Assembly: GCA_026129905.1 (NCBI GenBank)
Contig: JAHCHE010000029.1
Location: 1-64,000, forward strand
Direction of reading: 5' to 3'
Origin: Bryobacteraceae bacterium
GTDB lineage: Bacteria > Acidobacteriota > Terriglobia > Bryobacterales > Bryobacteraceae
Length of the DNA: 64,000 nucleotides
Part shown: positions 1 to 7,906 of the stretch, piece after piece
Numbering within the stretch: position 1 is the stretch's first letter
Layout: every line of letters starts with the position of its first letter
Notes under the pieces: model-generated
Seen by the model: the letters and a program-made list of their open reading frames with translations, nothing else
Told to the model about the DNA's origin: nothing
Databases searched by the model: none
Position numbers and translations under genes: made by a program

Positions 1-24
1 GGGTGTGGCTACTTTGGAACGACC
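1..24 (+). repeat. left terminal inverted repeat of the IS
   Basis: Begins GGGTGTGGCTACTTTGG; its reverse complement recurs at 1965-1988 with a single difference at base 6 (T versus C). It lies just beyond the transposase stop codon, as expected for an IS end. Confidence 0.85.
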
Positions 25-1562
25 GTCCATCGCGCCGGATGTAGCCGTTGCTGATCCTGCGGGATGTGGAAATCCCAGTAGCGGTCGAAGTCGCCGGAGA
101 GGAAGATGGCGCGGAGTTTGACGAGGGCCTCAGCCATGGCTTCGGTCCAGCGCATTCCGGATCGTTCCATGCGGTCTTTGATCAGATTCTTGCAGGCTCC
201 TTCGACCGGGCCGCTGGCAATAGGCCAGCCGTTGGCAAGGTATTCGTCGTAGCGCATGTAGGAGCGGTTCTTGGAGAAGTAACCCGCCACGGCCTGCAGG
301 GTCTTTAGGTGAGTGCCGGACAGGCGGCGTTTGGTGATGGATTGCCGGAGGCCCTTGATCACCTGGCTCACCCCGCCATCCAGGATGCGCAGGGTGCGCG
401 CCAAGGCCCAGAGGTCGGCTTCCAGGCTGCCCTCGGCATGGAAAACATAGGCGGCCTTCCAGAGCTTCTCGAGCACGTGCATCAGATCCAGGATGAGCGT
501 GACCCGCAATTTGCTTTTGACCCGGATCTGGAGAGCCCGTTCTCCGTCGGTGAGAGCGATGCGGGTGAGCCGTCCAGCCGGATCGCGACGGTCCATCTCG
601 GCGGCCACCTCTTCGATCACGGCGGACTTGCTGTTGACCAGACTGGCCCACACGCGCTTGTTCTCCGGCCGCGGGGCCGCCGCTCGGTCGGCGCGTGTGC
701 GGCGTGCGGCGGGGAACAGACATTCGGAAACCTGTTGCGGGGTGCGCGCCCAGGGCGCGCGGGTAAAGACGACCGCGACGGTCGCCATGCGCTTTTTGTT
801 GGCCTTCTGCCCTTTGGTCAGGCGGAAAGCGGGTTGCGGGGAGACCGGCTTGACGACGGGAATGCCTTTGCCGTCGATCGCGGCCACCAGAAGCGAGCCG
901 GAGGCCGCATCCGGCGGACGCTGCCGGTAGAAGGCGTCAAAGTCCTGGGCCGCGTCAGGCAGAATTTGTTCCAGGCTGCGCTTGGAGACCGAGACGCCCG
1001 TGAGTTCGGCGATCGTCTCGACCGAAGCCAGGAAAGGGTTCTGCACGGCGGCCTTGATGAGCCGGCGCTGGAGTTCATAGGAGAACGAGCGCCGCGGCAG
1101 GCAGAGGGCTTGGTCCAGGGGAAAGATGCTGGACGTGCCCGGACGGGAGTAGCCCATGCGCGCCACCTCCACCCTGCCGAAGACGGTCGTGAGCGAGCGA
1201 GCGCCCAGGCGGCGATGAGCATACCGCAGTTCCCGGTCGCCGGATTGGACCAACAACGCCGAGCCGACATCGCCGTCGCCGCGCTGCTGCAGATGCGCCT
1301 GCAACAACAGACGCTGGACCTCGCGGCCCTTGTCGGATTGCTGCGATTCGATGGCATGGAGGGGGAGTTGCCGCGTGGTGGAGGCCGACAGCCAGGACGC
1401 AAGAGAGCGAACTCGACGGCAGCCGGAGAAGGACGGGAAGGAGAGGCGGTTGCAATGTTCATGTACTGACGGTATTATTACCGACAGTACAATGTCGCGA
1501 CCCCGCTCCTTCCCGGCGCCGAGCGCGCTGGCCAAACACGCACAGCGTTTCCAGGATCTCAA
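9..1562 (-). CDS. ISKra4 family transposase
   Basis: DDE-type transposase that moves the surrounding IS. The C-terminal half has the ISKra4 signature: AAIDGKGIPVV (first Asp), ALTDGERALQ (second Asp) and the closing box NGWPIASGPVEGACKNLI with the catalytic Glu. The N-terminal half contains the usual LQRLLLQAHL-like helix. The start is unclear. This frame opens with a TTG at 1560-1562 that would lie inside the divergent DUF6788 gene. The only ATG at the shared palindrome (1460-1462) starts in a different frame (MNIATASPSRPS...) and would need a frameshift near 1390-1410 to join the conserved part. The family assignment is firm; the exact N-terminus is not. Confidence 0.85.
   Translation of the reverse strand: MRSWKRCACLASALGAGKERGRDIVLSVIIPSVHEHCNRLSFPSFSGCRRVRSLASWLSASTTRQLPLHAIESQQSDKGREVQRLLLQAHLQQRGDGDVGSALLVQSGDRELRYAHRRLGARSLTTVFGRVEVARMGYSRPGTSSIFPLDQALCLPRRSFSYELQRRLIKAAVQNPFLASVETIAELTGVSVSKRSLEQILPDAAQDFDAFYRQRPPDAASGSLLVAAIDGKGIPVVKPVSPQPAFRLTKGQKANKKRMATVAVVFTRAPWARTPQQVSECLFPAARRTRADRAAAPRPENKRVWASLVNSKSAVIEEVAAEMDRRDPAGRLTRIALTDGERALQIRVKSKLRVTLILDLMHVLEKLWKAAYVFHAEGSLEADLWALARTLRILDGGVSQVIKGLRQSITKRRLSGTHLKTLQAVAGYFSKNRSYMRYDEYLANGWPIASGPVEGACKNLIKDRMERSGMRWTEAMAEALVKLRAIFLSGDFDRYWDFHIPQDQQRLHPARWTVVPK
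1462..1491. promoter_or_regulatory. 30-bp palindrome between divergent start codons
   Basis: Arms TGTACTGACGGTA and TACCGACAGTACA match at 12 of 13 positions around a TTAT centre. The plus-strand ATG of the DUF6788 gene follows directly at 1492, and on the other strand an ATG (1462-1460) overlaps the opposite edge. There is no room for a Shine-Dalgarno site, so transcripts would be leaderless or nearly so. It is probably an operator, and the IS-encoded DUF6788 protein is the obvious candidate ligand, by inference. Confidence 0.6.
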
Positions 1563-1860
1563 GCGCGGCTTGGATCAACTGGAGTACTTCTGCAAGGGAA
1601 CCGTGCTGAAGCGAATGACCAAGTGCGGCAAGCCATATTGCGCCTGCCGCTCCGACCCCGACAAGCGGCATGGCCCCTACTTCGAACTCACCTACAAGGT
1701 CAAGGGGAAGACCGTGAACGTGCGTCTGTCACCGCAAGCGGCGCCCCTGTACCGGGCGGCCTCCGCACAGTTCCGCAAGCTCAAGGCCACGCTTCAACGG
1801 CTCGAGAAGATCTCGCAGGCCGTGCTTGCGCTTCAAGCGAAAATCGCCCAGTCCAAGTAG
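1492..1860 (+). CDS. DUF6788 family protein inside the IS
   Basis: A 122-residue basic protein of unknown function. The centre matches the DUF6788 pattern: KGTVLKRMTKCGKPYCACR, then RHGPYFELTYKVKGKT, with a Cys pair (CG..YC.C) suggesting metal or nucleic-acid binding, followed by a C-terminal helical tail (LKATLQRLEKISQAVLALQAK). I chose ATG 1492 because it abuts the palindrome; an upstream ATG at 1330 would run through the transposase gene. It is bounded by the IS inverted repeats, so it is cargo or an accessory of the element. A regulator or transposition helper are both possible. Confidence 0.75.
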   Translation: MSRPRSFPAPSALAKHAQRFQDLKRGLDQLEYFCKGTVLKRMTKCGKPYCACRSDPDKRHGPYFELTYKVKGKTVNVRLSPQAAPLYRAASAQFRKLKATLQRLEKISQAVLALQAKIAQSK

Positions 1861-1875
1861 CTTCGCCCGGCGCTT

Positions 1876-1904
1876 GAGCCGGGGTTATTCCCATAACCCG
1901 GCTC
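1876..1904 (+). terminator. stem-loop after the DUF6788 gene
   Basis: GAGCCGGGGTTAT pairs with ATAACCCGGCTC (one bulged G) around a TCCC loop, 15 bases after the stop codon. There is no T-run, so it is either a weak terminator or a structural element of the IS end. Confidence 0.4.
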
Positions 1905-1964
1905 CAAGCCTGCATCGACAACCACCTCAATCGATTCAACTTACTGATTCTGCGCCACTTGGTT

Positions 1965-1988
1965 GGTCGTTCCAAAGTAGCCGCACCC
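1965..1988 (-). repeat. right terminal inverted repeat of the IS
   Basis: Reads outward as GGGTGCGGCTACTTTGG on the minus strand, matching the left end at 23 of 24 positions. Sequence beyond 1988 no longer matches, so the element stops here. Confidence 0.85.
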
Positions 1989-2136
1989 AATTGTAATGGC
2001 TTTCGCTGGATGGGAGGGCCTTGACAGCGGCGCTGTGGGATGGATTTTTGCGCTTGGGGGGAATACTGCGCGGGTGCGTCCGGACGGACACCGGAAAGGT
2101 CGGCTGGATACATCGCAGAGACTCTACGGCAACCGC

Positions 2137-3389
2137 TCAACTGGTGTCGGGCGAAAGAGCGACGAACCCGTAAATCAGACGCTTGGCGAATTCGTGGAAG
2201 CTGTCGCAGCGGCCGCGGGCATGGCTACAGACTTGCCGGTGGTAGAAGGTCGATGACAGCGTATAGGCCAGCACCCGAATCATCGTCAGCACGACCAGGG
2301 CGGTGCTTTGGTGGACGGCGAGATGTTTGAGGTGGCAGGCGGTGGTGAGGGTCTGAAAGACCTCCGCGTCGATGCGCCATCGGCTGCGGCTGAGTTGATG
2401 GATGAAGGTTGGGGGAATGGCACCCAGTTCAAAATTGGTGGCGTAGAAGTTGGTGCTCTCCAGCGCCACGTCGGTCTTGCTTTTCTGGAGCTGCTCGCCA
2501 TCCTGGCTGACGGTGACTGACCGTTGGTGGTCGATGCGAACCGTTTTGACACCCGTACCCAGCGATCGGCGACCGGCCAGTCGACCTGCGGCAGGTGCCA
2601 GCAACGAAGCTCCTGTTTCGGGCCTGACTGTACGGTAGCCGGTGGGCCGCCGGTAAAGCGCTGGGCCTCGCGCAGCAACTCGGGCTGATTCTCTTTCAGC
2701 GTGAAAGCCCAATCCAACCCCAGACGTTCTACCTGTTTGACAAAGGGCGCTTGCAGATAGATGGCATCGCCTACCAACAGATCCACGAAGCGGGGCCCTA
2801 ACTGGTCCACCAGATCCTTCCACAAGGCGAGGGCACAAGGCACTTCCGCCTCACCCTGTTTCTGGAAGCGAATGCCCAGCGGGACGGGGAACGGCGTGCT
2901 GACGATCACCGCGGCGACGATGCGATGGTAGTACTGGATGTCGGTGCGCAGTTCGCCGCGCACCTTGTGTTGCACCTCGCGTTGCAGGCAGGCATTGCAG
3001 CAGCGCAGGAAGGAACGGCAGATTTCAATGCCGTCCACGGCGGCCACCACCAAGCCGCGCGACCAATCCGAGCGCAGCACTCCGTTGCGCTTCAGGCGGC
3101 GGGCGACTTCACAGGTGAGGGTAAAGACCGGTTCGGGCGACTGGCGCTGAAGCGCATAGCCGATGGTGTCATCGCTAACGGGTCCAATCCGCTTCGCCAG
3201 CGCTCCGCGGCGGCATTCGGCTTCAATTTGTAGCAGGCTGGGGATCTGCGTGGCCGCGCCCAGGAAGACCGCATCGAACACTTTGGGCCAGGGATGTTGC
3301 GGAGCTTGGCGCCCTTTCGGCATCTGTTCCACCCGCCGGGAAAAGTCAAACACCTTGTCATGCGGCAGTTTCGTCGACGCGAACAGCAT
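2137..3389 (-). pseudogene. IS4-like DDE transposase, frameshifted
   Basis: The N-terminal two thirds (about 3389 to 2550) contain AAVDGIEICRS and VGDAIYLQAPFVKQ...LKENQPEL. The C-terminal third continues in another frame (about 2560 to 2137) with NFYATNFELG and the IS4-type box SRSRWRIDAEVFQTLTT. The frames join at the sequence coding VADRWVRV / GVKTVRID near 2550, so a single-base change has split the gene. No terminal inverted repeats were found by eye. The start codon overlaps the stop of the nucleotidyltransferase gene (TGATG), an odd position for an IS. Confidence 0.75.
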
Positions 3390-3766
3390 CAGGCTGCATA
3401 CAGCAGTTTGCCTTCCCGCAGCACCGTTGAGGGCAAGGAGGCTTTCAGGTGGAGTCGGCTGTCGAAACGGCGGCGGGTCCAGACCAAGAAATCTCCGCTT
3501 CGCGGCAGACCCTCTACAACGGCATAGCCGAGATCCGGACTCTTCTGGCTGTCCGGAACGTCGTCAGGTACTACGATGAGTAAGTCGTAATCGCTATCCG
3601 GCCCAGCGTCTCCGCGGGCAACGGAACCGAAGAGGTAAACGCGCTCCGGGCGGTATGCAGCGACGAGACGGCGCACCACCTCGACCAAAACCGGATCGCT
3701 GGCCGTTGGGGTCCTGAAAATGGTAGCCTGCTCGCTCGCCATGGTTTGTCCCCACCAGTTTGCCAC
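3389..3766 (-). CDS. MNT-type nucleotidyltransferase domain protein
   Basis: A 125-residue (or 117 from the ATG at 3742) pol-beta-fold nucleotidyltransferase. The signature YLFGSVARGDAGPDSDYDLLIV contains the G-S motif and the D-x-D metal pair. Proteins of this size normally act as the antitoxin of an MNT/HEPN pair and are followed immediately by a HEPN gene. Here the C-terminus (VLREGKLLYAA) is intact, but the next gene is a transposase, and I see no HEPN protein on either side. The partner seems to have been lost. Confidence 0.8.
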   Translation of the reverse strand: MANWWGQTMASEQATIFRTPTASDPVLVEVVRRLVAAYRPERVYLFGSVARGDAGPDSDYDLLIVVPDDVPDSQKSPDLGYAVVEGLPRSGDFLVWTRRRFDSRLHLKASLPSTVLREGKLLYAA

Positions 3767-4497
3767 AAGTGGCCGCGTGCCGGACTCGTATCGTATCGTA
3801 CCCGGCCCGCGCCGGCCGGGTTCATTTGCGAGACTTATGGACGTGCTCGGGATTTCGAAAGTTCAGCTTGGGGTCAATCCTGCCGGTTTGACAGGGTTAC
3901 CCCAGATCAGCATTCCGATCTGCTTGATGGCAAGGGACCTCGATAGCCGGATTCTCCAGTTTGAAATAGCGCATTCTCTCTAATTTATGGAGACAGAGTT
4001 GGAAAGTGCGCAAACCGGGGAGCCAATTCTCTTTCCCGAAACGATTCCGGCCCACCCGTTAACGCCTTCTCTCCGTCCGCAAGTCCGCGACTGGCCGCGT
4101 TTTCGGCACTTCCGCGTCTCTCCGTTTCGAGCCAAGTCCCACCTGAACCGTCAGCCGGGTGCCCCGGCGACATTTGCGGGAGGCCATTTCTCCCCGGTCT
4201 CCAGAAGGAAACCATGAGTTGGTTAACGGAGCGGCGATGGTTGTCCAGCCTCGGGCAGGACCAATCCGTACGGACCGAAAGAGGCTCGTCGCGTTAACCG
4301 GTTTGCTTCGATTGACCTCCAGCCTCCAGATCGCCAGAGTCTCTCTCCGGTTGCCGCATCGCGCGGATCTACCCGCCCAATCGAGGCGTTCGATGTGACG
4401 GTGGGCTCGCTCACCGTCACCCCATTGAGGAGCGCCTAGCAAACGAGACAGGCTCGTCTGAAAATCAAGCCGCAACCTCATTCCCTGCTGCTTTTAC

Positions 4498-4527
4498 AAC
4501 TGGAAAATGACTTTTTTTCAGTTTTTT
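4498..4527 (+). terminator. possible intrinsic terminator
   Basis: AACTG and part of an A-run pair with a T-run and CAGTT, followed by four more T residues (4524-4527). It is a strikingly AT-rich patch in otherwise GC-rich DNA. Confidence 0.35.
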
Positions 4528-4621
4528 AAGCCCCTCGTCAATCAACGTGTTGCGCAAAAATTCGCAATGTTTTGCCGCTGACGGGGCCTTGACGGCCTTG
4601 ATCGTTCCGGTTATTGTCGAT

Positions 4622-4676
4622 TTGTAAGTCGCAGCTGGAAAGAGCCCATAGGCGTTTCCAAAGCGGCGACTTACAA
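4622..4676. promoter_or_regulatory. spaced 11-bp inverted repeat
   Basis: TTGTAAGTCGC (4622-4632) is perfectly inverted as GCGACTTACAA (4666-4676). An inner GGAAA/TTTCC pair (4637-4641 and 4655-4659) allows a longer cruciform or hairpin. Candidate operator, origin-like or RNA structure ahead of the module starting at 4778. Confidence 0.4.
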
Positions 4677-4683
4677 GCGGTGC

Positions 4684-4719
4684 CGTGGGGGAGAACGATG
4701 CTGACTATCGTTCCCCACG
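4684..4719. promoter_or_regulatory. hairpin upstream of the first island gene
   Basis: CGTGGGG...AACGAT pairs with ATCGTTCCCCACG, with a 3-base bulge (GAG) and a 7-base loop. It lies immediately after the 4622-4676 inverted repeat and about 60 bases before the first island gene. Confidence 0.35.
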
Positions 4720-4777
4720 CACCTGTCAAAATGCGCGGATCGCCGCGAAGCGATCCACCTGAACTGGGGCCAACAGG

Positions 4778-4993
4778 ATGTCACGCAAACAGGAGAAGTC
4801 TGCCCAGAAGCCGGCGAAAAGACGCGCCAACCAGAAATGGGGCGAGCTCGCTGAGCGCGCCATTGAGTTGTCGCAGCGCTCGCCGGCAGTGGTCCACGCG
4901 GTCCCCAAGGGCAAAGCGGTATCCGCGCCGGTGTCACGCGCGATCGAAAGGGCGCGCGCGGAGCTTAAGCGCTCCAGGAGGCGGGTGGCGTGA
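4778..4993 (+). CDS. small basic hypothetical protein
   Basis: A 71-residue, Lys/Arg-rich protein with a charged N-terminus (MSRKQEKSAQKPAKRRA) and a helical body (WGELAERAIELSQRS). The ATG follows a weak AGG-type site. No family is recognised. It is the first frame of the module and may be a nucleic-acid-binding early protein, but that is a guess from composition. Confidence 0.4.
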   Translation: MSRKQEKSAQKPAKRRANQKWGELAERAIELSQRSPAVVHAVPKGKAVSAPVSRAIERARAELKRSRRRVA

Positions 4994-5553
4994 CCGAGAC
5001 CTGGGTCAACCTGGATGCCGCCCTAATCCTCGTGCGGCCGTCGATCGGGGATAATGCTGGCGTGCCGCCAGCTCTCGGGCGGCGTTTGGGGCCAGTTCGG
5101 AACAACCACTCCCGAGCGCGGAGCGAATTCCGTCTCCCGGATGTCGTTCGCGGCCGCGAGCGGCAGACACGCGCGGCGCGCCGCGAGCGGTGGAAAACTA
5201 CCGCTGCCGTTGAGGAAAACATGAGGACAGCTCGACGGCCGAGCAGAATCCAGCGTTTTGGCTGCAAGCGCTTGAAAATGCAGCGTTTAGAGCAGTGGCC
5301 TCAAAGGGCTTGTGAAACGGCCTCCAAGATTACAGCTATAATCTCGACTATTTTGTTTGGATTATTAATCGGTTACAGCGCACCGCCCGAAAATCGATTG
5401 ACGAGGGGGTTTGCGGCGTGTAATCTCAAGAACGGAAAGCACTGGGATCGGGGCCACGGCGTTCGAGGAAAGTTGGTTCCTGCTCCTCCGGGACAGGAAA
5501 TCCGCCGCATTAGCTATAATCGCGCCCAAAAATCCCAAAACACGACTACTGCC
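4994..5553. other. leader region with two TATAAT boxes
   Basis: An open frame beginning with GTG at 4990 runs through this stretch, but its composition is unconvincing until the ATG at 5554. The 10-mer AGCTATAATC occurs twice (5334-5343 and 5512-5521) in locally AT-rich DNA, consistent with control sequences for the genes that follow. Confidence 0.4.
5515..5520 (+). promoter_or_regulatory. -10 box (TATAAT) before the HTH gene
   Basis: A perfect TATAAT 33 bases upstream of the ATG at 5554. I see no good -35 at 17 bp, so an activator or a phage-type promoter may be involved. Confidence 0.35.
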
Positions 5554-5766
5554 ATGGTGCCAAAGGCTCATAAGAGCAAGAAGCGGAAGCGCGCCTATAC
5601 GCGGCACAACGGCGTCGTTCAGCTGGCGGCGAAGCGGGCCGGTTGCGCGCCCTCGACGGTCTACGGCGTGCTGCACGGGCGGGTCAAATCGAAACGCATC
5701 GAACAGGCCATCGAGGAAGCTCGGGCCATCATCGAGGAGGGAGAGCGTGACGGCCGTCGACGTTGA
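5554..5766 (+). CDS. small LacI-like helix-turn-helix protein
   Basis: Seventy residues: a basic tail (KAHKSKKRKRAYTRHNG), then GVVQLAAKRAGCAPSTVYGVLHGRVKSKRI, which has the spacing of a LacI-type helix-turn-helix (LA..AG...STVY..L.GR). It lacks any effector domain, so it is probably a compact transcription regulator of the module. Its end overlaps the GTG start of the helicase gene by 20 bases. A longer in-frame extension to 4990 exists but looks non-coding. Confidence 0.55.
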   Translation: MVPKAHKSKKRKRAYTRHNGVVQLAAKRAGCAPSTVYGVLHGRVKSKRIEQAIEEARAIIEEGERDGRRR

Positions 5767-7416
5767 GGGCGGACAAATCGTGGTTCAGCCCAGCCTAGCC
5801 GACCTGATGGCCTGCGGGCGCACTGGCGGGGCGTGGGACGCGCGGCGGAAGGCGTGGATCTATCCCGCCACGCCGCGCCACGCGCGCCTCGTCCGGTCTG
5901 CCTTCAAGAGGGTCGCGGCGACGGAGCGGTTTGAGTCGCTGTTGGCCGGCGCGAGCGGCGCTCACGCTCCAACCACGGTCACGATGCCGGCGGTGGAAGC
6001 GAAGCCGAGCGCGGCTGGTCCTCCCGCCTTCGAGTTGCCGGGGCTGCGCACGTCTCCTTGGCGGCACCAGGTAGCCGCCTTCGACTTCTGCATGGACCAC
6101 TTTGCGCGAGGCTTGCGTGGCCTGCTGCTGGCATGCGGGATGGGCGCACTGGCAAGAGTCTTATGGCCTGCATGCTGATCCTGGCGCTCGCCGCGCGAAG
6201 AGTCTTCATTGCCTGCCCTCTGCGCGTAATCCCGGTATGGCTCGGTCAGTTGGAGCGCCACATCGCCACCCCGATGGTGGTGGTCAACCTCGACGAGGAC
6301 GCCGGCAGCGTCGCGAAGCGCCAGGAACTGGCCGCGGAAAAGCTGAAACTGGCGGAAGCCCTCGACCGGCCCTTCGTCGTTCTGGTGAACTACGAATCCG
6401 CCTGGCGCGAGCCGCTCGCTTCCTGGAGCGCCGAGCGTACGTGGGATCTCGTGATACTGGACGAGGGGCACCGCGTGAAGGCCCCGGGCGGCAAGGCCTC
6501 GCTGTTCTTCAAGCGGCTGCGCACGCGCGCGCTTCATCGCATCGCGCTCACCGGCACGCCGATGCCGCACAGCCCGCTCGACATTTACGCCATCTTCCGG
6601 TTTCTCGATATCTCGATCTTCGGCCCGAGCTTCGCCGCGTTCCGCCAGCAGTACGCCGTAATGGGCGGCTACCAGCGGAAGCAGATCACCGGCTTCCGGA
6701 ACCTCCCGGACCTCGAGGCGAAGATGAGCCGCATCACGTTCCGAGTCGGCAAAGACGTACTCGACCTTCCGCCCGAAACGCACGTGACGTACGCCTGCGA
6801 TCTGGGCGGCGAAGCGGGGCGCATCTACCGCGACTTGGAGAAGGATTTCGTGGCGCAGGCGCTCGACGGCCAGGTCACCGCCGCCAATGCCATGGTGAAA
6901 CTGCTCCGATTGCAGCAGGTCACCGGCGGCTGGGTGAAGACCGACGACGAGCAGTATCACCGCATCGATTGGGCCAAGCAGAAGCTGCTCGAAGACACGC
7001 TCGAGGACATGGGGCGCGAGGAGCCGGCGGTCGTGTTCTGCCGCTTCCACGCCGATCTCGATGCTGTCCACGACGCCTGCCAGACGCTCGCGTACACGAG
7101 CCTGGAACTGTCCGGCCGGAGCGATGAGTTGAAGCGCTGGCAGGAGGGCGAGGCGCAAGTGCTGGCGGTCCAGATCAGCGCCGGCGGCGTGGGCGTCGAT
7201 CTCACGCGGGCGCGCTACTCGATCTATTTCTCGCTGAGCTTCTCGCTCGGCGAATACGATCAGGCCTTGAGCCGGGTCCACCGGCCCGGCCAGACGCGCC
7301 CGGTAGAGCATATCCACCTGGTGGCGCGAAACACGGTGGACGTGAAGATCATGCGCGCCCTGGAGCGGCGCGCGGAGGTCGTGCAGGCGATCCTAGCGGA
7401 AATCACCAACAAGTAA
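5747..7416 (+). pseudogene. SNF2-type DEAD/H helicase, frameshifted in Walker A
   Basis: Superfamily 2 ATPase of phage type. The N-terminus (from GTG 5747, with GGAGG just upstream) has GGAWDARRKAWIYPA and SPWRHQVAAFDFCM (Q-motif region). The second frame holds the DLVILDEGHRVK Walker B, LTGTPMPHSP (motif III), FCRF (helicase C) and VHRPGQTRPVE (motif VI). The Walker A is split: bases 6140-6156 read ATGGGC-GC-ACTGGCAAG, and a -1 shift there restores GMGATGKS. One base is therefore missing, or programmed slippage occurs. Everything else is intact over about 556 codons. It probably remodels or unwinds DNA in replication. Confidence 0.75.
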
Positions 7417-7438
7417 GCGAAGAAAGGACGCGCGGAAC

Positions 7439-7882
7439 ATGAACACCGAGCAGCTGAGGGAATTTGTGTCTCTCGAAAAGACAAAGCTGGCGCTCGACGC
7501 CGAACTCAAAGCCGTCAAGCAGCGCCTCGACAACCTGGAGCAGGCGCTCGTGCCGCAGTTCATCGCCGACGGCGTCGCGCGCATGACCGTCGACGGGCGA
7601 GCCATCTCGCTCGCCCAGGATATCTACGCCAGCCCGCTCAACGACCGGAGCGAAGTGGCCGCCGCGCTCAAGATGAGCGAACTCGGCCAGTACGTGGCCG
7701 AGAACTACAACAGCAACTCGCTGAGCGCCTTCGTGCGCGAAGTCGCCCGAGAAGTCGAGCTGGTTTGCCAGCAGCAGGAGCGCCTGTTCACCGAGGACGA
7801 GGTTCGGGCCGCGCTGCCCGAGCCGCTCGGCAAGACGCTCAAGGTTTCGTTCGTTTACGCCCTGCGCAGCAGGAAAGCCTGA
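7439..7882 (+). CDS. phage-type hypothetical protein with coiled-coil N-terminus
   Basis: 147 residues. Residues 1-40 (LREFVSLEKTKLALDAELKAVKQRLDNLEQALV) form a heptad-like coiled coil. The rest is a small mixed alpha/beta domain ending KTLKVSFVYALRSRKA. Start ATG 7439 lies 22 bases after the helicase stop, behind GAAAGGA. I recognise no named family. The position between a helicase and a DNA-metabolism protein suggests a replication accessory. Confidence 0.6.
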   Translation: MNTEQLREFVSLEKTKLALDAELKAVKQRLDNLEQALVPQFIADGVARMTVDGRAISLAQDIYASPLNDRSEVAAALKMSELGQYVAENYNSNSLSAFVREVAREVELVCQQQERLFTEDEVRAALPEPLGKTLKVSFVYALRSRKA

Positions 7883-7906
7883 ATCAACCGAAAGGAGAAC
7901 ATTCGT

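Larger units (their letters stand above)
1..1988. mobile_element. ISKra4-like insertion sequence with DUF6788 passenger
   Basis: The first 24 bases of the window and bases 1965-1988 are inverted copies of each other with one mismatch (23/24), which defines an element of about 2.0 kb. It carries a leftward ISKra4-type transposase and a rightward DUF6788 gene, divergent around a palindrome. The base flanking the left end is outside the window, so a target duplication cannot be checked. The left end could extend beyond base 1. Confidence 0.85.
3767..4777. other. gene-poor stretch with inverted repeats
   Basis: About 1 kb without a convincing gene. Short open frames on both strands lack start signals and recognisable domains. 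It contains an AT-rich hairpin near 4500, an 11-bp inverted repeat at 4622-4676 and a hairpin at 4684-4719, all just upstream of the phage-like module. It may be a control region or the edge of the island. Confidence 0.5.

Noticed and set aside
5962-7317. A 451-codon minus-strand frame opposite the SNF2 helicase
   Set aside because: Shadow of the helicase gene; no motifs, and the plus strand has all helicase boxes.
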